Source: Thermoplasmatales archaeon UBA509
Lineage (GTDB): Archaea > Thermoplasmatota > Thermoplasmata > Thermoplasmatales > Thermoplasmataceae
Assembly (NCBI GenBank): GCA_002498845.1
Contig: DAJC01000021.1
Coordinates: 1,315-42,699 of the forward strand
DNA: 41,385 bases
Direction of reading: 5' to 3'
Below are positions 1 through 8,461 of the stretch, piece after piece. The notes below the pieces were generated by a model. The model was not told the origin of the DNA. It was given only the letters and a program-made list of their open reading frames with translations, and made no database searches. Position 1 is the stretch's first letter, and each line of letters opens with the position of its first letter. Made by a program: the position numbers and the translations under genes.

Positions 1-194
1 TAAACATACGATTTTTTGCCTGATTTAAGGTCAGACAAGTGTCATGTTAGTGTGAAAAAGCGGCTGGCTAAGCTAATCATGGAAACATTGAAATATTTAA
101 AATAGGCTTTATAAAATTCAATTATATTTATTATAATTTTGATATAACTCACGAACCCATAGTTTCGGATTTCCGGAAAAAACACAACACAAAT

Positions 195-231
195 ATTTTA
201 ATATAACTAATTATATTATCTTACTGGAGGG
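195..231 (+). promoter_or_regulatory. Promoter and ribosome-binding site of the HTa gene
   Basis: An AT-rich TATA-like stretch (about 195-206) is followed by a strong GGAGGG Shine-Dalgarno (226-231), five bases before the ATG at 237. The presence of a leader with a strong SD contrasts with most first genes in this window, which look leaderless, and fits a highly expressed chromatin protein. The first 190 bases of the window hold no gene that I can support. Confidence 0.6.
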
Positions 232-236
232 ATGAC

Positions 237-509
237 ATGGTAGGAATAAGTGAGCTCTCTAAGACAGTTGCTAAGAAGACCAACACGACACAGAAGGTTG
301 CGAGAAATGTGATCAAGACCTTCCTGGACACCGTTGTCTCTGAGGCCGACAGGTCAAACACCAAGATCAACCTGGCAGGCTTTGGCATCTTCGAGAGGAA
401 AACCCAGCAGGCTAGAAAGGCAAGGAACCCCCAGACCAGAAAGATAATAGAGGTTCCATCCAAGAAGAAATTTGTCTTCAGAGCCTCAAGCAAAATAAAA
501 TACAAGTAA
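237..509 (+). CDS. hta: HU-family DNA-binding protein (HTa, Thermoplasma histone-like)
   Basis: A 90-residue basic protein of the bacterial HU/IHF family. It has the typical layout: two N-terminal helices starting MVGISELSKTVAKKT, the dimer-core segment INLAGFGIFERK (about residues 45-56), and the DNA-binding arm with ARKARNPQTRKIIEVP (about 59-74) including the RNPQT turn whose proline intercalates into DNA. In Thermoplasmatales such a protein, acquired from bacteria, replaces archaeal histones and wraps or bends chromosomal DNA; this is the best lineage marker in the window. The start is fixed by a GGAGGG site five bases upstream. It stands alone, with a T6 run directly after the stop. Confidence 0.96.
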   Translation: MVGISELSKTVAKKTNTTQKVARNVIKTFLDTVVSEADRSNTKINLAGFGIFERKTQQARKARNPQTRKIIEVPSKKKFVFRASSKIKYK

Positions 510-511
510 CC

Positions 512-517
512 TTTTTT
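512..517 (+). terminator. T-run terminator after HTa
   Basis: A run of six T begins two bases after the HTa stop codon. Archaeal RNA polymerase terminates at such T-rich stretches. It lies in the narrow gap before the convergent gene ending at 530. Confidence 0.5.
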
Positions 518-529
518 GCAGGGTTAGAT

Positions 530-823
530 CTAAATTTTAGACATTTTCTTTTTTCTTTCTTTTGACGATAGTCCAGTTATATTCTCTATGAGCCTGTTAT
601 ATATTCGTACTGTTTCCAGGGGGTCCTGAGGCTTTTCATCGTTGACGGTTTCCACCATAAGCTCCTTGCCTTCGATCCACATGTCTATGGATTTTATGCC
701 TGGAATAGCGCACATAACATGGTCTCCAGAAACTTTCACATTCTGGGCTGTTTCTGTTGCTTTTTCCAGTATATATTCAGTTGAGAGTTTTATTCCCTTC
801 TTGACCGGATAATTCCTTCCCAT
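530..823 (-). CDS. Conserved hypothetical protein, small archaeal type
   Basis: A 97-residue protein that I do not recognise with certainty. It looks like a compact alpha/beta domain: a helix (EYILEKATETAQNV), then beta strands (VKVSGDHVMCAIPGIKSIDM, WIEGKELMVETV), then a helical, strongly basic tail ending KERKKKMSKI. There is no signal peptide or membrane segment. It starts 11 bases after the stop of the endonuclease IV-like gene on the same strand, so the two are probably cotranscribed. It could belong to one of the small Thermoplasmata DUF families; no function is proposed. Confidence 0.75.
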   Translation of the reverse strand: MGRNYPVKKGIKLSTEYILEKATETAQNVKVSGDHVMCAIPGIKSIDMWIEGKELMVETVNDEKPQDPLETVRIYNRLIENITGLSSKERKKKMSKI

Positions 824-833
824 CCATCTTCAC

Positions 834-1856
834 CTACGCAGTAGCCCTCTTCATTGGGGTCTTCTTCTGGAACTTCTTGGAAAGCGCCCTAAGATATATG
901 AGCTGCATGTACTGTGCATCATGCTCCAGCAGGGGCGAGCATGAAATAACTGTCATATCGCTGTCAAGATCGATCATGGTCTCGGCAAGTGTCTCAAACT
1001 TGAGGTCCCCGTGCTTGATTGCAGTGAGCTTTGTCTCATTGTTCCCTTCGTACTCCACCCCCGCAAATTCAGTGTATATGTCAGTCTTGCTGTATTTTTT
1101 GAATTCGCTGATAACTGCATCGAAATCCTTTATCTCTATTAGAGAACCTCCGGTGATGGAGTGTACGTGGGGGAAGTTGAGTATGGGCTCAATATTCTTC
1201 ACCTTCTTGGAGAGAGACATAAGGTCCGGTACAGTTCCAAAAATCTCTGTTTTACCAGATGATTCAACTCCGATATACGGATAACCGGCGTCATGAGAAT
1301 ACTTTGTGCTTATCTCTTCATAAACCTCTACTGCCTTCTTCAGACTTTCTTTCTTGTTTCCGTGGTAAAATCCGGTATGTGTTATAACTCTGCCTGCCTT
1401 CATTGCCCTCCCTATCATTAGGGTCCACTTCAGGTGGTTGTAGGATCTCTCGCCCATTTCCTCCGGATTTAAAAGGTCCATGTAGTATGGCGCATGCATT
1501 GAGAGCCTGACATCAAGTTCACGTGCAAGATTGCCTCCGTCAGTGAGATCGTCGAAATTTCTTGCCATGTTCCAGAAAAGCTCCTGAACGATGTCGTCTT
1601 CTTCAATTTCTGTCTCAATTCCGACTCCCACATAATTGCCCTCCTCATCCTGCCTCAGCACGTCAACAATGATGGAAGAATCTATGTCTCTTGGATGCAT
1701 GCCTGCATAATCCAGGGCAGGCCTTTCCTCGACATTTACACGAAGCATCTGAACCTCGAGAGCATTCAGCCCAAGGTTATGTGCGTCCTCAACTGATTCT
1801 ATAAAAGTTCTCCCTTTGCTGGTTAGAGGAATCCCAGCTATTCCAAACCTGATCAT
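834..1856 (-). CDS. AP endonuclease family 2 / endonuclease IV-like TIM-barrel protein
   Basis: A 340-residue TIM-barrel protein of the AP endonuclease 2 / xylose isomerase-like superfamily. It starts with the barrel strand MIRFGIAGIPL and carries metal-site signatures in the order expected for endonuclease IV: SMHAPYYMDL (about residues 117-126), THTGFYHGN, GVESSGK, NFPHVHSITGG and TEFAGVEYEG. Endonuclease IV cleaves abasic sites through three Zn ions. This protein is somewhat longer than bacterial Nfo (about 285 residues), with an acidic insertion after residue 60 (EEGNYVGVGIETEIEEDD). A TATA-like box lies about 26 bases before the ATG, so it is probably leaderless. A sugar isomerase role cannot be excluded from sequence alone. 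Confidence 0.82.
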   Translation of the reverse strand: MIRFGIAGIPLTSKGRTFIESVEDAHNLGLNALEVQMLRVNVEERPALDYAGMHPRDIDSSIIVDVLRQDEEGNYVGVGIETEIEEDDIVQELFWNMARNFDDLTDGGNLARELDVRLSMHAPYYMDLLNPEEMGERSYNHLKWTLMIGRAMKAGRVITHTGFYHGNKKESLKKAVEVYEEISTKYSHDAGYPYIGVESSGKTEIFGTVPDLMSLSKKVKNIEPILNFPHVHSITGGSLIEIKDFDAVISEFKKYSKTDIYTEFAGVEYEGNNETKLTAIKHGDLKFETLAETMIDLDSDMTVISCSPLLEHDAQYMQLIYLRALSKKFQKKTPMKRATA

Positions 1857-1880
1857 AATGCGACTACACTATATCCAAAC

Positions 1881-1890
1881 CATATTTAAG
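1881..1890 (-). promoter_or_regulatory. TATA-like box of the endonuclease IV-like gene
   Basis: CTTAAATATG on the minus strand is centred about 29 bases before the ATG at 1856, close to the spacing seen for leaderless genes in this window. Confidence 0.45.
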
Positions 1891-1956
1891 TTTATCAACT
1901 GGGCTCATGAATGGTTATGCAATTTACGTTTTCGCAAAAAAGATCGCAGCGAATAT

Positions 1957-1967
1957 GTTATATATTA
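1957..1967 (+). promoter_or_regulatory. TATA box of the dnaG operon
   Basis: GTTATATATTA is centred at 1962, placing the start of transcription near 1986, which coincides with an ATG (1986-1988) of a 44-codon reading frame that ends inside dnaG in another frame. The dnaG mRNA would then have a leader of about 67 bases. The leader holds a direct repeat GTGATTAAT (1989-1997 and 2016-2024). Confidence 0.55.
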
Positions 1968-2052
1968 TCAAAACATCTGAACGCGATGGTGATTAATAGG
2001 AAAAGGGACGTTTCCGTGATTAATTCCATTATGCGTTATTCAGGTGATCATA

Positions 2053-3444
2053 ATGAATGTAGATCCAAATTTAACAAAATATCTGATCAAAGCCAAGATT
2101 TTTACGGATGGGGTGGTTGAGAAACCCGACGTAGTCGGGGCCATATTCGGCCAGACCGAAGGACTTCTTGGCGAGGAACTAGATTTAAGAGACTTGCAGA
2201 AAAGTGGAAAAATAGGAAGAATCGAAGTAGAGATAGATAGCAAGAAAGGCCGGACAGAGGGTTTTGCACTCATACCCTCAGGACTCGACCAGGTCGAAAG
2301 CTCCATATTAGCAGCGTCCCTGGAGACAATAGACCGCATAGGCCCATGCAAGGCCAAGGTTGAGATTGAGAGTATAGAGGATGTAAGGATCCAGAAGAGG
2401 CAGAAGATCGTTGAACGTGCCGAAGCCCTTTATAAGAAAATGAGTGAAAGCGGCAAAAGTGTCAGCGAAAGCATCGTTGCCTCGGTGCGAGAAGAAGTCG
2501 AGAAAGGCGAAATACTCACATATGGCGATGAACACCTTCCAGCCGGGCCAGCCATCAAGGATTCCGATTCAATAATCGTAGTTGAGGGAAGAAGCGATGT
2601 TCTGAACCTGCTCAGGTACGGCATCAAGAACACAATCGCCGTCCAGGGGACGAACATTCCTAAAACCGTACAGAAACTCTCCAGAGAGAGGACGGTTACC
2701 GTATTCCTCGATGGAGACAGGGGTGGAGATCTGATCCTGAAGGAGATGCTTCAGGTGGCTGAAATTGATTTTGTGGCCAGAGCACCCCCTGGAACAGAAG
2801 TTGAAGAGCTGACATACAAGCAGATAGTCAAGGCACTCAGGTACAAGACTCCCATTGAACAGTACCTGTCCATGAGGGGAATGGCCGAGGAGCTGAAGGA
2901 ACTCACTGAGAAGAATTCCACGGAGAACCATACGAAATCTCAGCAGAAACGCGGATACGAGGAGGCAAAATCACTGACTGAGATAAAGAACGCCAGGGTT
3001 GTCATAGAGGAAGTTAAAGAAGAGCGCCCCCAGAAAGAGAGAAGGCAACCGAGACAGGTTGTGGAGGAACCTCAGCCACAGGCTGTGGAAAGTGAAGCAC
3101 CGCCGGAACCGAAATCAGAACCAGAACCTGAAAAGGAGGAAGAGTTCAGCCTGAGCAATCCCAGATCTGTCGAGAAGCACGGAAACGAACTTACCAGGGA
3201 CAAGCTCACAGAGATATATGACGCCGAGGGCAAGATCATTGCTTCCTATCCGGTTTCTGAAGCTGTTGACAGGATGGAGGAGCTTGATTCGGGTGATACA
3301 ATAATCACGGGCGGAGTTATATCCCAGAGGCTTATCGACGTGGCTTTCAAGAAAGGCGTGAAGAACATATATGGCGCCAAGTTGGGCCACATCACGAAGA
3401 AGCCCATGGAGGTAAAGGTAGTTTCATGGGAACGTCATATTTGA
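2053..3444 (+). CDS. dnaG: DnaG-type primase (archaeal)
   Basis: Archaeal DnaG-like primase of 463 residues. The N-terminal domain opens MNVDPNLTKYLIKAKIF and contains GAIFGQTEGLLGEELDLRDLQ. The TOPRIM domain (about residues 170-250) shows VVEGRSDVLNLL with the metal glutamate E178, and VFLDGDRGGDL with D220 and D222. The C-terminal third is a Glu/Pro-rich linker (about 290-375) followed by a conserved tail. In archaea DnaG makes short RNA and is also found with the exosome. I chose ATG 2053 over the in-frame GTG at 2044 because GGTGATC (2043-2049) is an archaeal Shine-Dalgarno that would otherwise lie inside the gene. Its end overlaps the start of the Lon-like ATPase. Confidence 0.95.
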   Translation: MNVDPNLTKYLIKAKIFTDGVVEKPDVVGAIFGQTEGLLGEELDLRDLQKSGKIGRIEVEIDSKKGRTEGFALIPSGLDQVESSILAASLETIDRIGPCKAKVEIESIEDVRIQKRQKIVERAEALYKKMSESGKSVSESIVASVREEVEKGEILTYGDEHLPAGPAIKDSDSIIVVEGRSDVLNLLRYGIKNTIAVQGTNIPKTVQKLSRERTVTVFLDGDRGGDLILKEMLQVAEIDFVARAPPGTEVEELTYKQIVKALRYKTPIEQYLSMRGMAEELKELTEKNSTENHTKSQQKRGYEEAKSLTEIKNARVVIEEVKEERPQKERRQPRQVVEEPQPQAVESEAPPEPKSEPEPEKEEEFSLSNPRSVEKHGNELTRDKLTEIYDAEGKIIASYPVSEAVDRMEELDSGDTIITGGVISQRLIDVAFKKGVKNIYGAKLGHITKKPMEVKVVSWERHI

Positions 3445-4925
3445 ATTCAGATATGGGAGAGTATTCAGATACCTCCCAGATACCTATCCCGTCGAATCCT
3501 CTCGACAGGGTGATAGGACAGGATGAGGCCGTCAAGATGGCCCAGATAGCTGCAAAGCAGAGGAGACACCTTCTTCTGGTTGGTCCTCCAGGTGTGGGAA
3601 AATCAATGATTGCCCAGGCAATCTCATTCTATCTCCCAAGGCCGAAAGAAGAAATCAGGGTGGTGCACAATCCGCAGTATCCAGAAAGACCATTTGTTGA
3701 GGTCAAGACCGGAATCCAGATCAAGCAGGAAAAGGATGAGATGAACATGGTTGAGGGTGAGGTTATAGATCCACGGGATGCACCAGCATCCGTAGCCGAA
3801 AGGCTTGGATACAGGTGCCCAAGGTGCGGGTTCTTCTCCCTTCCAACTGATGCGGTCTGTCCTAACTGCAATAATCCCAAGGTACAGGCGCAAACCCAGG
3901 GGCCATTTGGAGACGTATTCAACGTGATAGGCGCCGCATTTGGCGTCCAGAACAACACAGAAAAAGTCACTTCCACCAGGAGAGTTGGTGAACGCGAGGA
4001 AGTCATTGTCTACGAGAGATTTGGAGATCGTATACGGATACTTGATGAGAAGACCCTTGAGCGCAGAAGGAAAATGGAGAAGAAGAGCCCCAGCAAGATC
4101 ATAGTTCCCATAGATCGCAATCCATTTGTGCTGGCAACTGGAGCCAGTGAGACTGAACTACTGGGTGACGTCAGGCACGATCCTTACGGTGGCCATCCAC
4201 AGCTGGGCACACTTCCATATGAAAGAGTAATTCCAGGATCTGTGCATGAATCCCATGAAGGCGTACTGTTCATAGATGAGATTACACATCTAGGAAACCT
4301 CCAGAGGTTCATTCTGACAGCAATGCAGGAAAAAAGTTTTCCAATAACAGGGCGCAATCCACAGAGTGCAGGAGCAAGTGTCAGGGTGGATCACGTGCCT
4401 GCTGACTTTATTCTGGTAGCGGCGTGCAACATACAGGATCTCCAGTACATACTGAGCCCCCTGAGGTCCAGGATAGTCGGAAATGGCTATGAGATATTGA
4501 TGGAAATAGCAATGCCGGATACTCCTGTCAATCGCATGAAATACCTTCAGTTCATAGCTCAGGAGATAATAATGGACGGGAAAATACCGCACATGACGCT
4601 TGAAGCCGCCAGCGTAATTGTGGAAGAAGGCGCTAGGAGGGCAAAACAGGTTGATGGTAAGGATCATTCTCTGACACTCAGATTGAGGGAACTTGGTGGT
4701 CTTATCAGGGCAGCTGGAGACATAGCTGTGTCCAAGGAACAGCCACTGGTGGAGAAAAGAGATGTTCTTGAGGCGCTCAAGCTTTATCTTCCTGTTGAAG
4801 AGAAGATCAAGAAATATTATGGGACAATGGGCTCTGCAGTTTCCTCTGAGTCAACCATTGCACAGAGAGGGGAAGAGTACCTGATGAATTTCCATAATTA
4901 CAGGGAAGACCGATCCTACGACTGA
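3426..4925 (+). CDS. Lon-like AAA+ ATPase without protease domain, with zinc-ribbon insert
   Basis: A 499-residue AAA+ ATPase of the Lon / Mg-chelatase-like group. It has Walker A GPPGVGKS (K59), Walker B VLFIDEI (D284, E285), a sensor segment ADFILVAACN and an arginine-finger region LSPLRSRI. Between Walker A and B it carries a four-cysteine zinc ribbon (C131, C134, C145, C148). The helical lid ends near residue 460 and the protein stops there; there is no Ser-Lys Lon protease domain and no membrane segment. The gene overlaps the dnaG end by 19 bases, with an AAGGTAG site before ATG 3426; ATG 3453 just after the dnaG stop is an alternative. Location in the primase operon hints at remodelling in replication or RNA turnover (inference). 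Confidence 0.85.
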   Translation: MGTSYLNSDMGEYSDTSQIPIPSNPLDRVIGQDEAVKMAQIAAKQRRHLLLVGPPGVGKSMIAQAISFYLPRPKEEIRVVHNPQYPERPFVEVKTGIQIKQEKDEMNMVEGEVIDPRDAPASVAERLGYRCPRCGFFSLPTDAVCPNCNNPKVQAQTQGPFGDVFNVIGAAFGVQNNTEKVTSTRRVGEREEVIVYERFGDRIRILDEKTLERRRKMEKKSPSKIIVPIDRNPFVLATGASETELLGDVRHDPYGGHPQLGTLPYERVIPGSVHESHEGVLFIDEITHLGNLQRFILTAMQEKSFPITGRNPQSAGASVRVDHVPADFILVAACNIQDLQYILSPLRSRIVGNGYEILMEIAMPDTPVNRMKYLQFIAQEIIMDGKIPHMTLEAASVIVEEGARRAKQVDGKDHSLTLRLRELGGLIRAAGDIAVSKEQPLVEKRDVLEALKLYLPVEEKIKKYYGTMGSAVSSESTIAQRGEEYLMNFHNYREDRSYD

Positions 4926-4960
4926 TTGTTATTAAAAATAAATGTTGGAAATAAGAGCCA

Positions 4961-6589
4961 TCACTGCAGAACAATGGGCTCTTCAGGTTCCATAATCGCC
5001 GTCTGGTAAGCTTCATCAACCAGAGTGCTCTTCAATCCTGAAAACACACCTGCAGGATAGAACACCAGAATAGAGACCACGACTACTATTGCTGTTGCGT
5101 CGTAGAAACTTATGAGATTCAGCATTCCGTCGCTGCCGATATATGTCATTATGAGCAGAAACACAATATAGAATATGTACCATATTGAATTCCGAACGTG
5201 TTTCAGGTCTCTTCTGGCACTGTTGCGGAATACCGGCAGTATCAACCCGAATATGACCACTGCAACCGTCAGTATTGCCACTGCATAATAAACCGTGATC
5301 CAGCCGCTCCAGAATATAATTAGTGATGCAGAAATGAATGCTATTGGCGCAATTATGGAGCCACCAGGTATCCTGAATTTTGTGGCACCCTGTCTCCTTG
5401 AGACCACCAGGGCAACCGGATTTACAGAGAATCCTATGTAACCAGCCACAACGGCATCCTCAATGAGGCCATATATGCTTGGAACTGGAGCCGAGATGAA
5501 TGCAAGTATGGCACCAATGAGGGCCGTTATGAGCAGCGCCCAGTACGGCACTGAGTATTTTTTGTGGATGTATTTCATCAGGTCCGGCATTATTCTGGTA
5601 CGGCCCTGTGCAAATAGTACCCTTGATCCCCCACCCAGATATATGTAACCCACTATGAATGGTCCTATGATTCCTATGATTATTGTAAATAAAAGAATGA
5701 TCGGAGCATTGTAACTCTTTGCCAGGAAGATAAAAGGATTGCCAGGTATGGCTTGCGTTGTTAGCCCTGCCCAGTTACCCACCGTCACTCCAAGTTTTGT
5801 CCAGTTTATGCCTGCTACAAAGACCCAATCCAGAAGAAGATAGATGGCAAGCTGTCCTATTACAACTATCACGATAGCAAGTGGAAGCTTCCTGTATTTC
5901 TTGGATTCCTCGGCATAATCAGGCAGGACACGGATTCCTCCGAAGGCAAACATTGCGAATGGTATTGCCAGGAAAACACCTGCAAATCCGAATGGAAGGA
6001 AACCATGATATGCGGTAAGATTGCGCCCGTCGTAGAAGACAGCAGCCAGACCTATTGCCACCGCCAGATAAAAGAACAGTTTGACTATACCGAAATAGAC
6101 CGTTGATTTGCCGAATGCCCTGACTCCGAAGTAGTTGAATGGCACCATGAAAATCATGAGCACCGCGGCAATAGCTGCCCCATATATTGTAGGCGCACCC
6201 GACGCTGTCACCAGGTTTCCGTAGAATATGCTCAACCCATCTATAACAGCAAACGCCTCTATTGGCGGAATGAAGAGATACCATATGAGGTCAGCCAGGG
6301 AGTTGATTGTGTTTGTGAACCAGCCGTGGGTGTAAAGTGCATACCGGGAAGGACCACCCGCCTCTGGATGGGTTGTGACAAGTTCAGCATAAGTGAGGCC
6401 GATGAACAGGTAAAAAATACCTCCAATGAGCCACCCGAGCCAGCTACCTGGGCCGGCTGTGCTCGTCATGGCCAGGACACTGAAAAGTATCCCGGTGCCG
6501 ACAGCACCGACCACGCCTATGATAATCAGATCGAGAAACGACAGTTCTTTCTTCAGTGAAGCAGGACCTTTATTGATGTTGTCTGTCAC
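4961..6589 (-). CDS. APC-superfamily amino acid permease
   Basis: A 542-residue polytopic membrane protein with about 12-14 hydrophobic segments. The first segment has the unwound-helix signature GAVGTGILF, followed by FIGLTYAELVTTHPEAGG, which is typical of amino acid/polyamine permeases of the APC superfamily, and a YPAGVFSG stretch near the C-terminus. It should sit in the cytoplasmic membrane and import amino acids, probably with protons in this acidophile-type lineage; the substrate cannot be read. It is divergent from the FAD-dependent amine/amino acid oxidase at 6692, which suggests linked uptake and catabolism. A TATA box lies 26 bases before the ATG, so the mRNA is probably leaderless. 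Confidence 0.93.
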   Translation of the reverse strand: MTDNINKGPASLKKELSFLDLIIIGVVGAVGTGILFSVLAMTSTAGPGSWLGWLIGGIFYLFIGLTYAELVTTHPEAGGPSRYALYTHGWFTNTINSLADLIWYLFIPPIEAFAVIDGLSIFYGNLVTASGAPTIYGAAIAAVLMIFMVPFNYFGVRAFGKSTVYFGIVKLFFYLAVAIGLAAVFYDGRNLTAYHGFLPFGFAGVFLAIPFAMFAFGGIRVLPDYAEESKKYRKLPLAIVIVVIGQLAIYLLLDWVFVAGINWTKLGVTVGNWAGLTTQAIPGNPFIFLAKSYNAPIILLFTIIIGIIGPFIVGYIYLGGGSRVLFAQGRTRIMPDLMKYIHKKYSVPYWALLITALIGAILAFISAPVPSIYGLIEDAVVAGYIGFSVNPVALVVSRRQGATKFRIPGGSIIAPIAFISASLIIFWSGWITVYYAVAILTVAVVIFGLILPVFRNSARRDLKHVRNSIWYIFYIVFLLIMTYIGSDGMLNLISFYDATAIVVVVSILVFYPAGVFSGLKSTLVDEAYQTAIMEPEEPIVLQ

Positions 6590-6610
6590 GTCTTGTTATA
6601 ACATGTATCA

Positions 6611-6620
6611 TTATATATGC
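6611..6620 (-). promoter_or_regulatory. TATA box of the amino acid permease gene
   Basis: GCATATATAA on the minus strand is centred about 26 bases before the ATG at 6589, the spacing expected for a leaderless transcript. Confidence 0.6.
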
Positions 6621-6691
6621 TTTACTGTGTGAAACGTATTTATCGCCAATTAAAGAGGAGGAATTATTAACTTCAGGCATCATTCATTTTC

Positions 6692-7900
6692 GTGGCAAAA
6701 GTGGATGGACGAGATAAGATTATAATCGTGGGGGCCGGGAGCACTGGCACTAGCATTGCATATCACCTTGCATCAGCGGGCCAGAAGGTGACAGTGATCG
6801 AGGAAAATTCGGTGGCTGCGGGAAACACTGGAAAATCAAGTGCGCTTGTTCGAACTCATTACAGTAACCGGGTAATTGCAGAGATGTCGCTGTACTCACT
6901 GAAATTCTTTGAAAATTTCAACTCCATCGGTTATTCAGGATTCACAAAGACTGGCATGATTTTTCCATTCGATGAGAAATATGCCGACGTCGCAAGAGAC
7001 AATGTTGTAATGCTCAGGGATATTGGGATAAACGAGCAGGAAATTGCCCCTGCAGAAATAAGAAAGTTCTATCCTGACGTGAATCTGGATGGCTACGATT
7101 ACGTCACATACGAGCCGGACAGTGGCTATGCTGACCCGGTGTCAACAGCAAATTCGTTCATGTCCAGGGCTAAAGAGCTCGGTGCGAACCTGATCCTCAA
7201 GAAGAGTGTCAGGTCTATTGAATCCACAGGGAGTGGCCCCGAAGTGGACCTCAGCGATGGGACAAAAATAAGAGGAAAGAAAATAATTCTCGCTACAAAC
7301 GTCTGGACCAACGATATCCTGGCTCGCTCAGGGATTTCTTCTCAGAAACTTTTGCCCATAACTGCATCGATGCATTCCATAATCTACCTGAGAAGACCTG
7401 AGGAATACCGCGGACCTAAACCAACTCTCTGGGACCCGCATCAGCTTGCTTATTACAAGATGGAGGGATCCAGTATTACCGCTGTAGGGAGCCTGGATCC
7501 TGCCGTTGATGAGCAATCCGTGGATATCCATTCCAATCTACCGGAGACGGCAGAACAGGACTATATTGAAGAGTACCTGCCAAGAATCGCCAAAAGGCTT
7601 CCCTCCATGGGGAAAGCAACCTTGATATCCACACTCAACGGACTGTATGACATGAGTCCAGATGGGCAGGTTATATGTGATGAACTGTCATCTGAAGGGC
7701 TTGATTCAGTTTATGTATTTGCCGGCCTCAGTGGACACGGATTCAAGCTGAGTCCCGCCTATGGTAGAATGGTTGCGGATATGCTCATGGAAAAGCAACC
7801 GGAAGATTGTGAGTTTGACTGGCGGCCTTTCGGCAGGGAGCGATTCAGGACAGGCAAGCTGATAACTTCCCGTTATTCCGAGATAGGAACCATATACTGA
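6692..7900 (+). CDS. FAD-dependent oxidoreductase of the D-amino acid oxidase family
   Basis: A 402-residue flavoprotein of the DAO family (glycine/sarcosine oxidase, D-amino acid dehydrogenase). The N-terminal dinucleotide fold shows IIIVGAGSTGTSIAYHLASA followed by VIEE; VAAGNTGKSSALVRTHYS is the second FAD-contact segment. Near the C-terminus VFAGLSGHGFKLSPAYGRM is the characteristic closing motif. Such enzymes oxidise amines or amino acids, passing electrons to oxygen or a quinone. The start is a GTG; an AGAGGAGG stretch lies too far upstream (about 30 bases) to be its ribosome-binding site, so the start is less sure than the function. It is divergent from an amino acid permease. Confidence 0.9.
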   Translation: MAKVDGRDKIIIVGAGSTGTSIAYHLASAGQKVTVIEENSVAAGNTGKSSALVRTHYSNRVIAEMSLYSLKFFENFNSIGYSGFTKTGMIFPFDEKYADVARDNVVMLRDIGINEQEIAPAEIRKFYPDVNLDGYDYVTYEPDSGYADPVSTANSFMSRAKELGANLILKKSVRSIESTGSGPEVDLSDGTKIRGKKIILATNVWTNDILARSGISSQKLLPITASMHSIIYLRRPEEYRGPKPTLWDPHQLAYYKMEGSSITAVGSLDPAVDEQSVDIHSNLPETAEQDYIEEYLPRIAKRLPSMGKATLISTLNGLYDMSPDGQVICDELSSEGLDSVYVFAGLSGHGFKLSPAYGRMVADMLMEKQPEDCEFDWRPFGRERFRTGKLITSRYSEIGTIY

Positions 7901-7969
7901 TTTGCCGAATCTACCTTGGTTTTAGTCTAAATTTTCTTCCAGAATTTTGAGTTTTCATTGGATGTGAAA

Positions 7970-7979
7970 GTATAATAAG
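7970..7979 (+). promoter_or_regulatory. TATA box of the small charged-protein gene
   Basis: GTATAATAAG is centred about 26 bases before ATG 8000, consistent with leaderless transcription and supporting that the small downstream reading frame is a real gene. Confidence 0.55.
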
Positions 7980-7999
7980 TAGGTCTGGGTCATAAAAAC

Positions 8000-8278
8000 A
8001 TGGATTCCAGAAGGGCAAAAATAAGGGAACTTAAGAGGGAACTTCATGCCATGAAAATGGCAGCAAGATCGGGGTCAGGTGAAACGGATTCCATCTCGCG
8101 GAATGAACGGGAGAACGAGATAAGGCATCTCATAAAATCCCTGAAGGATGACCTGAAGGAAAATAACGTTAGAGGATACAATGACATGACAAATCGCATG
8201 AACGCCATAAGGTCATCATATAAGGCTGGTGGTCTGAACCTAGGACAGTACGAGCACGATGATGATGACGATAAGTAG
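8000..8278 (+). CDS. Small charged coiled-coil protein, unknown function
   Basis: A 92-residue, highly charged protein that I do not recognise. It is predicted to be almost entirely helical: residues 1-20 and about 32-70 alternate Lys/Arg and Glu/Asp with heptad-like hydrophobics (LKRELHAMKMAAR, IRHLIKSLKDDLKENN), then a flexible tail with a GGLNLGQYEHDDDDDK acidic end. There is no membrane segment. It is a stand-alone gene between the oxidase and the convergent membrane protein; a TATA box 26 bases before the ATG and a T7 run after the stop support it as a true transcription unit. Confidence 0.7.
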   Translation: MDSRRAKIRELKRELHAMKMAARSGSGETDSISRNERENEIRHLIKSLKDDLKENNVRGYNDMTNRMNAIRSSYKAGGLNLGQYEHDDDDDK

Positions 8279-8312
8279 AGGGATAGCAGAGGATTGTGGC
8301 CATAATGCACCC

Positions 8313-8319
8313 TTTTTTT
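8313..8319 (+). terminator. T7 terminator after the small charged-protein gene
   Basis: Seven consecutive T lie about 35 bases after the stop at 8278, in the convergent gap before the membrane protein gene. Confidence 0.5.
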
Positions 8320-8428
8320 CATAGCCTCTGTGATGCAGGAACGGATTTGATTATTAACCTGACCCAGAATAGATTGCCTTTCATTTACGTTAAAGGAAGA
8401 TAAAATTCTGAAAATGTTTTGAAAAATT

Positions 8429-8434
8429 AAAAAA
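8429..8434 (-). terminator. T6 terminator of the polytopic membrane protein gene
   Basis: On the minus strand six T occur about 28 bases after the stop at 8462. The same bases read on the plus strand precede GGAGGT, which looks like a ribosome-binding site but serves no convincing gene. Confidence 0.4.
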
Positions 8435-8461
8435 GGAGGTATGGAACTTTGACTCGTGTTG

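Noticed and set aside
221..505. 94-codon hydrophobic frame opposite the HTa gene
   Set aside because: It covers HTa almost exactly on the other strand, and HTa has a clear family match and ribosome-binding site, so this is a shadow.
3426..4925. Calling the ATPase a complete Lon protease
   Set aside because: The protein ends after the helical lid of the ATPase; no protease domain is present and none begins downstream in any frame before 4961.
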